Source: Sphaerothrix epifaneia (GTDB lineage: Bacteria > Cyanobacteriota > Cyanobacteriia > Phormidesmidales > Phormidesmidaceae). Taken from it: a DNA stretch of 64,000 nucleotides. The stretch is taken from NCBI RefSeq assembly GCF_042788235.1, contig NZ_JBHZOL010000068.1, forward strand, positions 1 to 64,000, in the 5' to 3' direction. A model generated the notes under the pieces. It ran no database searches. It had not been told where the DNA came from and saw only the letters and a list, made by a program, of their open reading frames with translations. Positions 53,482 to 62,570 of this stretch are shown one piece after another (the first letter of the stretch is position 1; each line of letters begins with the position of its first letter). A program made the translations under genes and the position numbers.

Positions 53482-54156
53482 ATGAGCGATCGCGTTGTCA
53501 ATGACTGTCACCTTGATCCAGAACGGCTCAGACCCTTTCAAGAATGTATGGAAACCTACGGCATCGGCGTAGAGACAGACGATCCGCACGATCCGCAGGG
53601 AGAGTGGCCGCACAACTGCATCTCAACTCAAACCGTCGCCTATTCCTGCGGTTTGATTAGCCGTGCTGATGCAACGGTGGAACATAACCACGACGCAGCC
53701 GAGCTAGCGCAATGCTGGCGGCTAGCTCATCAGGCCAGTGAAATTATGGATGGGATTGCGGTAGGCTTTGGTTCAGAATCAGAAGACTATTTTCGCCCTT
53801 TCTTTGTCACGGCTGCGCGAGATGCGCCTGCCCCAGAACGCCTGAATGAAGCTGTGATTCGGGCGGCCTTTGGTGGCACCATTTACCCGGTGGCTGAAAT
53901 CGTCATCGAGCCGCTAGTCCCGTCAGCAAACGGCTGGCAACGGGTGGCTAAACGAGAAGCCGAAACGCGACAGGCTTGGCGCAATTTAATCAACTGGTTT
54001 CACAGCCAACCTGAACTCAAAAGCCCTGCTTTTGTCAGTATTGGCTCAGATCCGTTGAGCGATGATAACGGTGGCTGTGTTTTCCCGCGACTGGCGATCG
54101 CCCTAACGCCAGCAGGTAGCCTGGTGGGTATTTGCGGCTATGTTGTCTACACCTGA
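53482..54156 (+). CDS. Unknown conserved-looking soluble protein
   Basis: A 224-residue protein with no signal or membrane segment, rich in His, Glu, Asp and Cys (NDCHLDPERLRPFQECMET; DDPHDPQGEWPHNCIST; EHNHDAAELAQCW). I recognise no domain. The HNHD and PHDP clusters could bind metal. ATG preceded by poor ribosome site. Its 3' end overlaps the convergent XRE-GrpE gene by 10 bp. Confidence 0.65.
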   Translation: MSDRVVNDCHLDPERLRPFQECMETYGIGVETDDPHDPQGEWPHNCISTQTVAYSCGLISRADATVEHNHDAAELAQCWRLAHQASEIMDGIAVGFGSESEDYFRPFFVTAARDAPAPERLNEAVIRAAFGGTIYPVAEIVIEPLVPSANGWQRVAKREAETRQAWRNLINWFHSQPELKSPAFVSIGSDPLSDDNGGCVFPRLAIALTPAGSLVGICGYVVYT

Positions 54157-54782
54157 GCTGAGAGCGGACTCACCTTAGCCCGGTGCAGAAGCTTGTCCCC
54201 CTGGCGGTAGCCAACATAGCGCACTCTCACAAGATCACCCGGTTGGGCGCTGCCGTCTATGAGCTGGTGCTGCTGGGGATCATAAGCCAGTTCGGCCCCT
54301 ACCGCAGCGATCGCCTCAACGCCCCAGTCTGCCAGCAAAGTCTCTAGCGGGCGAACCAGAGGAAGCAACCGTGTAGCTGGAATCTGAGGATTGTTTTGAG
54401 CGGCGTAGGCGGCTGTTGGCCAGTTTAAAAGCCAAGCCTCTAGAGCGTCGAGGCTCTCTTGCTGAAATTTTTGCTTTAGCTGCTGCTTTTGCTCACTGAG
54501 TTGCTGTTGCAGCCGCTGATATTCGGCGGCTAAGGTGGCGGATCCAGGGTTTGATTGGATGGCTGAGGGCATAAACGCGGTTAGCAAATCTGCCAAACTC
54601 AGCCCTAAAGCCTCAGCCAACTGCCTTAGAACCTGCAAACGCATGTGGGCAATATTGCCCTGCCGCAGTTGCCGTACCTGCCAGGGCGAAACATGGGCTT
54701 GCTGACTCAATGCCTTAAAGCTAGAAATTCCCGCCTGCTGCATTAGTTGCCGCAGTAAATCTGTGCGATCGCCCTGAACCAT
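54147..54782 (-). CDS. XRE helix-turn-helix protein fused to a GrpE-like C-terminus
   Basis: A 211-residue protein. Residues 10-70 form an XRE HTH (SFKALSQQAHVSPWQVRQLRQG). Residues 85-125 are a glutamine-rich coiled coil. Residues 130-205 match the GrpE beta-domain pattern (AYDPQQHQLIDG; GDLVRVRYVGYRQGDKLLHR). It would join DNA binding to an Hsp70 nucleotide-exchange fold. A real grpE/dnaK cluster is absent here. The GrpE core long helices are shortened, so exchange activity is uncertain. Confidence 0.82.
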   Translation of the reverse strand: MVQGDRTDLLRQLMQQAGISSFKALSQQAHVSPWQVRQLRQGNIAHMRLQVLRQLAEALGLSLADLLTAFMPSAIQSNPGSATLAAEYQRLQQQLSEQKQQLKQKFQQESLDALEAWLLNWPTAAYAAQNNPQIPATRLLPLVRPLETLLADWGVEAIAAVGAELAYDPQQHQLIDGSAQPGDLVRVRYVGYRQGDKLLHRAKVSPLSAQV

Positions 54783-54945
54783 AACCCTGTTGACTCATTT
54801 TCCCTCAGCAACCCCTTTTCGCCCTGGTTGACGCTGCCGCCAAAACTTAGCATTAAAGCATTGCTCAGGCTGAAACGGGGCGTCAAACCTGGTGTAAATG
54901 GGGTTGGCTACCTACTTACGATAAAGCCAAATCTGCCCCGCTCAC

Positions 54946-55206
54946 TCAGGCCAAATGCATTTTCAAAACCGATCGGGGGGCTTTGCGCACGCGACAGCGG
55001 ATCGTTTCGTGCCCCAGGCGACTGCAAGCTTCGTAACGGTGGCAACCCGAAAAGCCGTAGTACTGCCCTTCTACCTCTAGCACGTCGATCGGTTCTTGCA
55101 GGCCAACAGCTTGAATAGAGTGCATTAGCGCCGCTACTTTCGCCTGATCATTTTGGCGAAACAGGGGTCGCCGAATCGCTTGAATAGGAATTTCTTCAAT
55201 TCGCAT
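54946..55206 (-). CDS. srx: Sulfiredoxin
   Basis: An 86-residue ParB-fold enzyme that reduces over-oxidised 2-Cys peroxiredoxin using ATP. The active-site motif FSGCHRYEA contains Cys55, and LQEPIDVLEVEGQYYGFSGC-type context (split at EPIDVLEV) is cyanobacterial. ATG at 55206. Chromosome-partition ParB is excluded by length and by the GCHR motif. No peroxiredoxin gene is adjacent. Confidence 0.92.
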   Translation of the reverse strand: MRIEEIPIQAIRRPLFRQNDQAKVAALMHSIQAVGLQEPIDVLEVEGQYYGFSGCHRYEACSRLGHETIRCRVRKAPRSVLKMHLA

Positions 55207-55519
55207 AGACTGGCAAACTCATAACTTGCACTTCTTTATCATACTCGTTATGAGTTTGTTTTGAATTAAAATTCCCTGCTTTAATCCGGCATGTCTATCG
55301 TCTATGCGCCTGACTGAGGGGGCACCGCTGTAGCCACCCGCCTGAGACGTTGATAAAAGCTGTCCTTCAGCCCTCAGCCCTCGCCTTCTACCTTTAGCTA
55401 TAGTGTGGTTGTTTGCAGCCGTGAAAACCTGAAAAAAATCTGCATAGAACGTTAGGCTAAAATGCTGCTAGCTGGGCTTAGCCACTGCTGGTTAGCTAGA
55501 CCTCTTTTTGCTGATTAAT
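55207..55519. other. 313-bp divergent intergenic region, srx / SpoIID-domain gene
   Basis: It holds repeat copy D. No convincing promoter pair or RNA gene could be assigned. Confidence 0.45.
55325..55412 (-). repeat. Dispersed intergenic repeat, copy D (divergent)
   Basis: Minus-strand reading: CTATAGCTAAAGGTAGAAGG, a purine-rich run, GGACAGCTTTTATC, ACGTCTCAGGCGGGTGGCTAC and AGCGG. The middle is shortened compared with copies A and B. Confidence 0.55.
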
Positions 55520-57220
55520 ATGCTATTTTCGCTAAAAAAGTTGCCTCAATCGACGGTGCGCCAGTCGCTTTTTTGGCTGGTAGGGGCTGCTGTAACCACT
55601 GGCGCGATCGCGGCTGGCGGGGGCAACCCATCGGCTCTGGCTCAAACAGCGCAAAATCCTGAAATTCGCGTTGGCGTGGTGCAGCGCTTTGGCGAAGCTG
55701 AAGACGATGAGCTAATCGTTGAACCTTTAGAAGGCTTATTAACCCTCACCTTTAAAACAGGTGCCCAAACCCAAACCGTTTCTGCCCCTCAGGCTAAACT
55801 CGATATCGCTCTTCAGCCTTTACCCAAACCAGCGCTGCAAGAGCGGGTTGTTTTGAGTTCTCACCGCAGCTTTGAAAGCGCGGAAGATAGCGCTAACCAG
55901 TGGCGCGATCGCGGCATTGAGGTCGAAATTGCTCAGCCGAGTAGCTGGCAAGTTTGGGCCAAGCGAGAGGTTTATTCAACCCCGTTATTGCGGCGGCTAC
56001 TGCTAAAAAATGTGCAGAGTCGCGGCTTTGATCAGGTGTTTTTGGATAGCGAAGTCGTTACTGCCATCCCCAAGGCGGCGTTTATTGCCAATGGCTATCG
56101 CTACAACCGCGATCGCTTTGAAATAACCACCCCCAACCGCCGCATTCGGGTGGTCGCCGGAGAAGGCCCACGCGATCGCAGCTTATATGGCGGCGACTTA
56201 ATGCTGCAGCCGAATGCTTATGGCACCTATACCCTGGTCAATGAGGTGCCGATTGAAACCTATCTACGCGGGGTGGTGCCTTACGAAATTGGGCTAGGTG
56301 CCCCACCTAGCACCATTGAAGCGCAGGCGATTTTAGCGCGTACCTATGCGTTGCGGAACCTGCGCCGTTTTGCCATCGACGACTATCAACTGTGTGCCGA
56401 TACCCAGTGTCAAGTTTATTTTGGTATTAGCGGCGCGGCTGAAGCGAGCGATCGCGCGATCGCAGCCACACAAGGTCTGGTGCTGACTTACGAAAATGAA
56501 CTGATCGACGCCCTCTACTCTTCGACAACGGGCGGCGTCACAGCTAAGTTTAGTGATGTATGGAACGGTGCGGATCGCCCTTACCTGCAGTCAGTGATTG
56601 ATTCGGTGCAGCCCGTTTGGAACCTCAGTCAAAAGCCGCTGTCGGCAGAAGCCAATATTCGCGCTTTTTTGGCTCTCGACCAAGGGTTTAACGAAGACGA
56701 TTGGGATCTATTTCGCTGGCAAGCCGAGAGTGACCTCACCGAAATTGCCCAAGACCTTAAAACCTATCTGCAAAGGCAGCAGCACCCACTGGCAAACTTA
56801 ACCCAGGTCAGCCAGTTACAAGTCACCGAGCGATCGACCGGAGGAAGAATTCAAAAGCTGGCTATTCAAACCGATGTGGGTGTGGTTGAACTCGCCAAAG
56901 ACGAGATTATTCGGGCTTTGGCAGCGCCGCGTAGCCTGCTGTTTTATATCGATCCGGTTTACGCCGCCCCAGCAGAGAACGCAGCGAGTACACCTGCGCC
57001 AGTGCTTAAGGGTTATAAGTTTGTTGGCGGCGGTTGGGGGCATGGCGTTGGCATGAGCCAAACAGGAGCCTATCGGCTAGGAGAGTTAGGCTGGAGTGCC
57101 GCCCGTATTGTGCAGTTTTATTATCCCAACACCGAGTTAAAGCCCATCAGCCGTGAACTCACGTTTTGGCGACAGCCTTCTGCCTCACCCGGTTCACCCG
57201 ATTTGCCCGCATCTGAATAA
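55520..57220 (+). CDS. Secreted SpoIID/LytB-domain protein
   Basis: A 566-residue protein with an N-terminal signal-type segment (LFWLVGAAVTTGAIAAGGGNPSALA). The SpoIID domain is in the middle (VNEVPIETYLRGVVPYEIG; IEAQAILARTYAL; YSSTTGGVTAKFSDVW) and ends with GGGWGHGVGMSQTGAYRLGE. The ATG at 55520 is preferred to an in-frame TTG at 55508. SpoIID proteins are lytic transglycosylases acting on denuded glycan strands; cyanobacterial relatives probably remodel the wall. Confidence 0.9.
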   Translation: MLFSLKKLPQSTVRQSLFWLVGAAVTTGAIAAGGGNPSALAQTAQNPEIRVGVVQRFGEAEDDELIVEPLEGLLTLTFKTGAQTQTVSAPQAKLDIALQPLPKPALQERVVLSSHRSFESAEDSANQWRDRGIEVEIAQPSSWQVWAKREVYSTPLLRRLLLKNVQSRGFDQVFLDSEVVTAIPKAAFIANGYRYNRDRFEITTPNRRIRVVAGEGPRDRSLYGGDLMLQPNAYGTYTLVNEVPIETYLRGVVPYEIGLGAPPSTIEAQAILARTYALRNLRRFAIDDYQLCADTQCQVYFGISGAAEASDRAIAATQGLVLTYENELIDALYSSTTGGVTAKFSDVWNGADRPYLQSVIDSVQPVWNLSQKPLSAEANIRAFLALDQGFNEDDWDLFRWQAESDLTEIAQDLKTYLQRQQHPLANLTQVSQLQVTERSTGGRIQKLAIQTDVGVVELAKDEIIRALAAPRSLLFYIDPVYAAPAENAASTPAPVLKGYKFVGGGWGHGVGMSQTGAYRLGELGWSAARIVQFYYPNTELKPISRELTFWRQPSASPGSPDLPASE

Positions 57221-57814
57221 ACAGCCTGAGCTTGGGCGATCGCTGCACCCGACCTCTGTCCTGTCTTGGTCTGCTAACAATCAGACGGTCAAGGCAGCGC
57301 CGATGCCTGTAGCCACTCAGCTTCAGACGCCTACTACAAGCCGCTGCTAGAAAAGCCTTCCGGCTGCCCTCTGCTTTTTGTCTTCATCTGTAGCGATCGA
57401 TCCCTGTGGCCAGTTCATCCCTTGGGGGGATCTTCATCGGCGGGTGCGGCTCAACCCATCTGTTGCTCGTCTAAATGCAAACTATTGAACTGAACGAAAC
57501 CGATTAGCGTTGCAGAGTTATCAGAAAAATTTAGATTGAGATATGCTCTAAGTACTGATTTTGAGCCTAATTAAGGGTATTTCCTTAAAGATTTACATAT
57601 GGGGCAGTTTTTTCATGAATTCTTCACTAGGAGAACGAGGAATAGGGCACTTTACCCCTCTTCGAATCAGGGAATAATTGAAGTAATCTGGCATTACGCA
57701 GAGCTTCCCGGTGCATAGTCAATCATTCTTAGGAAATATAAGTTTGTATGCCCAGTTGCTTTTTGTATTGCTAGTGATTGCCATCAGTACGAATCTTAAG
57801 TTAAGCGAGGCTGC
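57221..57814. other. 594-bp intergenic region, SpoIID-domain gene / SpkB-like kinase
   Basis: It holds repeat copy E near its start. An inverted repeat GTAAT-N5-ATTAC lies at 57683-57697, 118 bp before the kinase ATG; it is not an NtcA site because the GTA-TAC gap is nine bases. No RNA gene seen. Confidence 0.5.
57303..57385 (-). repeat. Dispersed intergenic repeat, copy E
   Basis: Minus-strand reading: AAAGCAGAGGGCAG, GGAAGGCTTTTCTAGC, AGCGGCTTGTAG, GCGTCTGAAGCTGAGTGGCT. Closest to copy B. Confidence 0.6.
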
Positions 57815-59443
57815 ATGAGTTACTGCATCAACCCAGCCTGTCCTGAGCCTAGAAATCCTGCATCGGTCATGCAGTGTCAGGCTTGTGGCACGTCTCTTCT
57901 GATACGCGATCGCTATCGCGTTATCAAAGCCCTTGGTCGAGGTGGGTTTGGTGCAACCTTTTTAGCCAGAGACGAAATTTTACCCGGACATCCGCCCTGC
58001 GTTGTTAAGCAGCTTCAGCCTTCAGCCGACTCTCCCCATGTGCTCCAAATGGCGCGCGAGCTGTTTCAGCGAGAAGCAAAAATTCTGGGCAAAATTGGCA
58101 ACCATCCGCAGCTACCCCGACTGCTCGATTATTTTGAGTTGCACCAGGAATTCTTTCTCGTCCAAGAGTTTATCAACGGCGCTACGCTGCAGCAAGAAGT
58201 TAAGCGCGGCGGCGCTTTTAGCGAAGCAGGGGTGAGGCAGTTTCTCAGCGAAATTCTGCCGATGATGCAATATGTTCACAGCTATCAAATTATCCACCGC
58301 GACATTAAACCTGCTAATTTAATTCGGCGGGAGCAGGATAAGAAGTTAGTGCTAATCGACTTTGGCGCGGTTAAAGACAAAGTCAATATCGCTAAGGCTA
58401 ATAGCTCAGAGCAAACTGCCCTTACGGCCTATGCCATTGGTACCCCTGGCTATGCTCCCCCAGAGCAAATGGCCATGCGCCCAGTCTACGCCAGCGATAT
58501 TTATGCTATTGGCGTAACCTGTGTTTATTTGCTGACGGGCAAATCGCCAAAAGACTTAGACTACGATCCGACAACGGGTGAACTGCTCTGGCGGGAGCAG
58601 GTTCATGTCAGTGAGCATTTTGCTAAGGTGCTCGAAAAAATGTTGGATATTTCTGTGCGTCATCGCTACCAGTCAGCAGAAGCGATTCTACGCGATTTGG
58701 ATTTAGAGCCATATTTAGAGAGTCTGGCGCAAAACATGGCTGTTCAGCCCAGCAGTGGCCCTTTGACGGGTTCAGGGCCTAGCAGTGGTGGTACGTCCGG
58801 CTCTTTAAGCGATGTTACTTCCCCGTCTTCGCCGACTTCTCGCATGGCGGCGGCTATTCGGGCGCGGCGGGAGCGCTCATCTACCAAAAGTGGTACGACG
58901 GGTGTAGGTCGGGGTCGCGGTAGCCTCAGATCTCGTTCGGCTAGTATGGGCTATGGCGATCGCCCGCAGTTAGGCGATCCGTCTTCGGGATCGCTCAAAA
59001 AAGCGGGCTATCTCACTGCTGATGATATCAAGACCTACTATGTCAAGGGTATGCGTGATTTTTCTATGCAGTCGCTAGGGAAGCTGAACCTATCACGCGT
59101 CAATTTGAGCGAATGTAACTTTGCCCAGTCGCAGCTTCAAGGTGTCAACTTTCAAGGAGCCGACTTATCCAGCAGCAATTTAGGGCGAGCCAACCTGGTG
59201 CAGGCCAGCTTGAAAAATGCCAGACTAGAGCGGGCTTATTTCAACTACGCCAATTTAGAAGGGGCTGACCTCAGAGGGGCGTGTTTGACAGGGGCGTGTT
59301 TGACCAATGCTAATCTGCGCGGAGCCAATCTCTGCGGCGCGGATCTAACCGGAGCCCAAATCAGCCAGGATCAGCTATCAATGGCGCGTACCAACTGGGC
59401 AACGATTTATCCAAACGGTAAGCGAGGGCTTTTGCAGGGCTAG
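57815..59443 (+). CDS. spkB: SpkB-like Ser/Thr protein kinase with zinc-ribbon N-terminus and pentapeptide C-terminus
   Basis: A 542-residue eukaryotic-type kinase. An N-terminal four-Cys motif (C4, C9, C21, C24) precedes the kinase domain at about 34-300: glycine loop GRGGFGATF, Lys65, catalytic HRDIKPAN with Asp163, and DFG with Asp182. A Ser/Gly-rich linker (about 310-400) leads to about 20 pentapeptide repeats (415-525). This order matches Synechocystis SpkB, where the Cys motif is needed for activity under oxidative stress. ATG start. Its stop overlaps the convergent moeA by 4 bp. Confidence 0.87.
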   Translation: MSYCINPACPEPRNPASVMQCQACGTSLLIRDRYRVIKALGRGGFGATFLARDEILPGHPPCVVKQLQPSADSPHVLQMARELFQREAKILGKIGNHPQLPRLLDYFELHQEFFLVQEFINGATLQQEVKRGGAFSEAGVRQFLSEILPMMQYVHSYQIIHRDIKPANLIRREQDKKLVLIDFGAVKDKVNIAKANSSEQTALTAYAIGTPGYAPPEQMAMRPVYASDIYAIGVTCVYLLTGKSPKDLDYDPTTGELLWREQVHVSEHFAKVLEKMLDISVRHRYQSAEAILRDLDLEPYLESLAQNMAVQPSSGPLTGSGPSSGGTSGSLSDVTSPSSPTSRMAAAIRARRERSSTKSGTTGVGRGRGSLRSRSASMGYGDRPQLGDPSSGSLKKAGYLTADDIKTYYVKGMRDFSMQSLGKLNLSRVNLSECNFAQSQLQGVNFQGADLSSSNLGRANLVQASLKNARLERAYFNYANLEGADLRGACLTGACLTNANLRGANLCGADLTGAQISQDQLSMARTNWATIYPNGKRGLLQG

Positions 59444-60720
59444 CTTAGGGGGCGATAAACTTTCATCACCTGTACCGTTTCTCCCGCTAAAATTTGCGTT
59501 TGCCCCACAGGCACAATAGCCAACGCGTTGGCCTGAGCCAGGTTAATTAAGTTGCCAGAGCTGTGGCTACCGCCTGAGACGCTAAACAACAAGCCGCTGG
59601 CGTCGGCGCGAAGCTGCCCCCAAAGGTAAGTTTCGCGCTGGCCGCCAGCTTTGAGGAGATGCTGCGATCGCGCGGGTACTATTACGGGTCGCCAGTGGGC
59701 AGCCAACCCGGAAAGCTTGCGAATGGCTGGTTCGACAAACCGCCAGAAGCCGACCAACGCTGAAACAGGATTACCCGGAAGGCCAAAATAAAGGATACGG
59801 TGCGACTCGGTAGCCCCTGGCGGTGGTGGCTGTAGTTGGGGGGCAAAGGTGGCTACCGTCAAAGGTTTACCCGGTTTAACCGCGACAGCACGAATCTGTA
59901 GATCAGCCCCCAGTTCGCTCAAAATCCGATCGACATAGTCATAGTCGCCTACGGAAACCCCCCCGGAAGAAAGCACCATGTCGGCTTGGGTAATCGCTTG
60001 GGCGATCGCGGTTTTGAGCGCCTGTGGCTCATCCGGGATGATGCCCAAACTCAGCGGTTCTGCCCCTGCCAGTTGTACCAAAGCAGCCAAGGCATACTGG
60101 TTAGAATCGACAATTTGCCCCGGCTTTAAAGAATCGTGTGGCGTTACCAGTTCGTTGCCAGTGGAAAGAATCGCCACTTTGGGTCGTCGATAGACCGGAA
60201 TTTCTGTACACTGAGCCGCCGCGAGAACGGCCGCTTCTGGCCCCTGTAGCGCTATTCCGGCTGGCAGCAGGGGTTCACCTGCTCGATAAAAACTGGCTCG
60301 CCGTCTGACAAAGGCTTGGGGTTCAGGTGGGCTAAAAATAACAACGCGATCGCCCTGTCGCTGAGTATTTTCCTGAATGACGATCGTATCTGCCCCCGTG
60401 GGCAGCATTGATCCGGTCAAAATGCGGGCGGCTTGACCAGACTGAAGCGCTTTTTGCGGCGGAGTTCCGGCGGGAATGTCTTCAATAACTTCTAAGGTAA
60501 TGGGGGCTGTCGCCGTGCAGGTCTGCACGTCAGCAGAGCGCACCGCATAGCCATCCATTGCTGAATTGTCCCAGTGGGGAAAGTCGAGCTGACTGCTAAC
60601 GTCTGCCGCTAGAATGCGACCGACAGCAGCGGGGAGAGGTACCCTTTGGCGATCGCGGTTGGCATCAAGAGGTTGAACTAGGTTGAGAATAAGTGATTCC
60701 GCTTCGGAGGCAGACAGCAT
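59440..60720 (-). CDS. moeA: Molybdopterin molybdotransferase
   Basis: A 426-residue MoeA that inserts molybdate into adenylylated molybdopterin. Landmarks: FPHWDNSAMDGYAVRSADV, ARILTGSMLPTGADTIVIQE (N-terminal domain II), the MoCF/MPT-binding SSGGVSVGDYDYV, and YFGLPGNPVSALVGF. The C-terminal domain IV is complete. ATG at 60720. Needed for NarB in this window. Confidence 0.94.
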   Translation of the reverse strand: MLSASEAESLILNLVQPLDANRDRQRVPLPAAVGRILAADVSSQLDFPHWDNSAMDGYAVRSADVQTCTATAPITLEVIEDIPAGTPPQKALQSGQAARILTGSMLPTGADTIVIQENTQRQGDRVVIFSPPEPQAFVRRRASFYRAGEPLLPAGIALQGPEAAVLAAAQCTEIPVYRRPKVAILSTGNELVTPHDSLKPGQIVDSNQYALAALVQLAGAEPLSLGIIPDEPQALKTAIAQAITQADMVLSSGGVSVGDYDYVDRILSELGADLQIRAVAVKPGKPLTVATFAPQLQPPPPGATESHRILYFGLPGNPVSALVGFWRFVEPAIRKLSGLAAHWRPVIVPARSQHLLKAGGQRETYLWGQLRADASGLLFSVSGGSHSSGNLINLAQANALAIVPVGQTQILAGETVQVMKVYRPLS

Positions 60721-60952
60721 TTTAGGTAGGGTTAGTCAGTGTTCTTACTCAAGCTGAAACTTTTTAGGCTTCTTATCGATCACTCTTTAGTAGGAAGTTA
60801 CTTAAAGCCACACTGTATATGATCGAACAAAAGAATCATCATAGACAGGCTGTGTCTTCTGAGTGATCTACCTAAGAGACGACAGCGGTTAAACGCGTGC
60901 CTGCTCTCTAGATCGAACAACTCTATTAGTAAAAATTGGAGAATAGAATCCT

Positions 60953-62248
60953 ATGTCTAAATTTGCAAGTTGGCAATCGGGCAGTGCTGTACTGGCGGCT
61001 GTGGGTATGCTGGCTGGGGCGGCTGCTCCTATTGTAATTTCAGCGCCAGCAACGGCTCAGCAAGCTAACTTTTCAGATGTTAGTTTTAGTTATTGGGCGC
61101 GTCCTTTTATTGAGCGACTGGCGTCTGAAAATATTATCGCTGGGTTTCCGGATGGTACCTTTAAGCCCGATCAGCCTGTGACGCGGGCACAGTTTGCGGC
61201 CATTGTGCAAAAGGCTTTCGACCAGGCGTCAACGCGGAGTGCCCGTAGCTTCCCAGATGTGCCGACAAACTATTGGGCCAGTGAAGCCATTCGCAACGCT
61301 TATATTGACGGGTTTTTATCGGGCTATCCCGATGGTACTTTTCAACCTGCTCAGGAAATTCCTCGAGTTCAGGTGTTGGTTTCTCTGGTCAATGGCTTGG
61401 GCCTCAGCGCTAACGGTTCTGTAAATGAAACCTTAGACATTTATAGCGATGAAGGTCAAATTCCTGATTATGCGCAGGATGAAGTGGCGGCGGCTACCCA
61501 GCGCCGACTGGTTGTGAGCTATCCCAACACCGATTTGCTCAACCCTCAGCAGGTGGCGACCCGCGCTGATGTGGCTGCTTTTGTTTATCAGGCTTTGGTG
61601 GCTCAAGGGCAACTCCCAGCTTTAGCAGAGGATATCAACGCCGCTGATTATATTGTTGGTTATACGCCATCGGGTACCAATACGGGGTCGAATTCTGGCT
61701 CAAACCCGACTACGCCTGGGCAAAATAACAACCTACGCATAGGGGCTGATACGCTCATCAATGTGCGCTACCCCAATGCCAGCACGCAAGATGTGGATAT
61801 TGTTGTGGCACCGGGGCAAACAGTGGCGATCGCTCTAGAAGTGGAAGAAGCCATTCGCAACGCCAACGGTCAGGTGTTAGTGCCAGTGGGCAGTGCGATT
61901 CAGGGACGAATTGTACCCGTTAGTATTCAAGGGTCTTCGATTACAGCAGCTAAATATGTAGCCGATCGGTTGACAGTAGGCGATCGCACGTATGATATTC
62001 GCGCGGAATCTAGCCCGATTGCGGCCACTGAAAATGTTAGCCCCGGTACGCTTCAAGGTGCGCTGGTAACCGCAGCGGCTGAATCAATTGTGGGCGGTAT
62101 TTTGGGTAATCGTGACTTAGGTGGTTTGATTGGTCAGGTAATTACTGGCAGTGACAACACGACTTCGCAAAATGCGGTTGTGGTGATTCAACCCAATCAG
62201 ATCGATCTGCGAGTTATTTCTGACCTGTATGTTAACGCTGTGCAATAG
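60953..62248 (+). CDS. Secreted S-layer-homology (SLH) domain protein
   Basis: A 431-residue protein with a signal peptide (VLAAVGMLAGAAAPIVISAPATAQQ). Three SLH units lie at about 40-210 (FSDVSFSYWARPFIERLASE; GFPDGTFKPDQPVTRAQFA; FPDVPTNYWASEAIRNAY; GYPDGTFQPAQEIPR). A Ser/Asn-rich linker leads to a beta-rich C-terminal domain with VLVPVGSAIQGRIVPV, known from other cyanobacterial SLH proteins. SLH units bind pyruvylated wall polymer. It lacks the long porin barrel of SomA/Slr1841 types. GGAG precedes the ATG; a terminator follows. Confidence 0.9.
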   Translation: MSKFASWQSGSAVLAAVGMLAGAAAPIVISAPATAQQANFSDVSFSYWARPFIERLASENIIAGFPDGTFKPDQPVTRAQFAAIVQKAFDQASTRSARSFPDVPTNYWASEAIRNAYIDGFLSGYPDGTFQPAQEIPRVQVLVSLVNGLGLSANGSVNETLDIYSDEGQIPDYAQDEVAAATQRRLVVSYPNTDLLNPQQVATRADVAAFVYQALVAQGQLPALAEDINAADYIVGYTPSGTNTGSNSGSNPTTPGQNNNLRIGADTLINVRYPNASTQDVDIVVAPGQTVAIALEVEEAIRNANGQVLVPVGSAIQGRIVPVSIQGSSITAAKYVADRLTVGDRTYDIRAESSPIAATENVSPGTLQGALVTAAAESIVGGILGNRDLGGLIGQVITGSDNTTSQNAVVVIQPNQIDLRVISDLYVNAVQ

Positions 62249-62311
62249 CCGTCTAGCCTACTAAGCTCAAGCAGCGATCGCCTCTCGCGATCGCTCCATA
62301 ATTTGGTGAAG

Positions 62312-62341
62312 CCGCCCTTGATTGTCAGGGGCGGTTTTTTT
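62312..62341 (+). terminator. Rho-independent terminator after the SLH gene
   Basis: CCGCCC and GGGCGG arms around an 11-base loop, followed by seven Ts. It lies 64 bp after the stop codon at 62248 and separates the SLH gene from bicA. Confidence 0.88.
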
Positions 62342-62570
62342 GATTAGAGACGGTGATTTGATAAGGCTGAGTTGACCAAAAGATTAGCGATCGCAAATTA
62401 AAAGTTTAGCTCCCTATCCGAGAAAAGTGATATGCTGCTTGCATAGACTCTGGTCAATTAATTATTTTTTCCACATAGACTTTTGTAAATCCAAGCAAAG
62501 CAATCGCTTCCTCAAGGAGCTGTTTGCAGGCGGTGTGGCTATGAGTTTATGACGAACGCTGGCAACTTCT

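Noticed and set aside
54946..55206. ParB-like partition protein
   Set aside because: 86 residues with FSGCHRYEA is sulfiredoxin, which shares the ParB fold.
57683..57697. NtcA site upstream of the SpkB-like kinase
   Set aside because: GTAAT-N5-ATTAC gives GTA-N9-TAC, one base too long, and no TAN3T lies 22 bp downstream.
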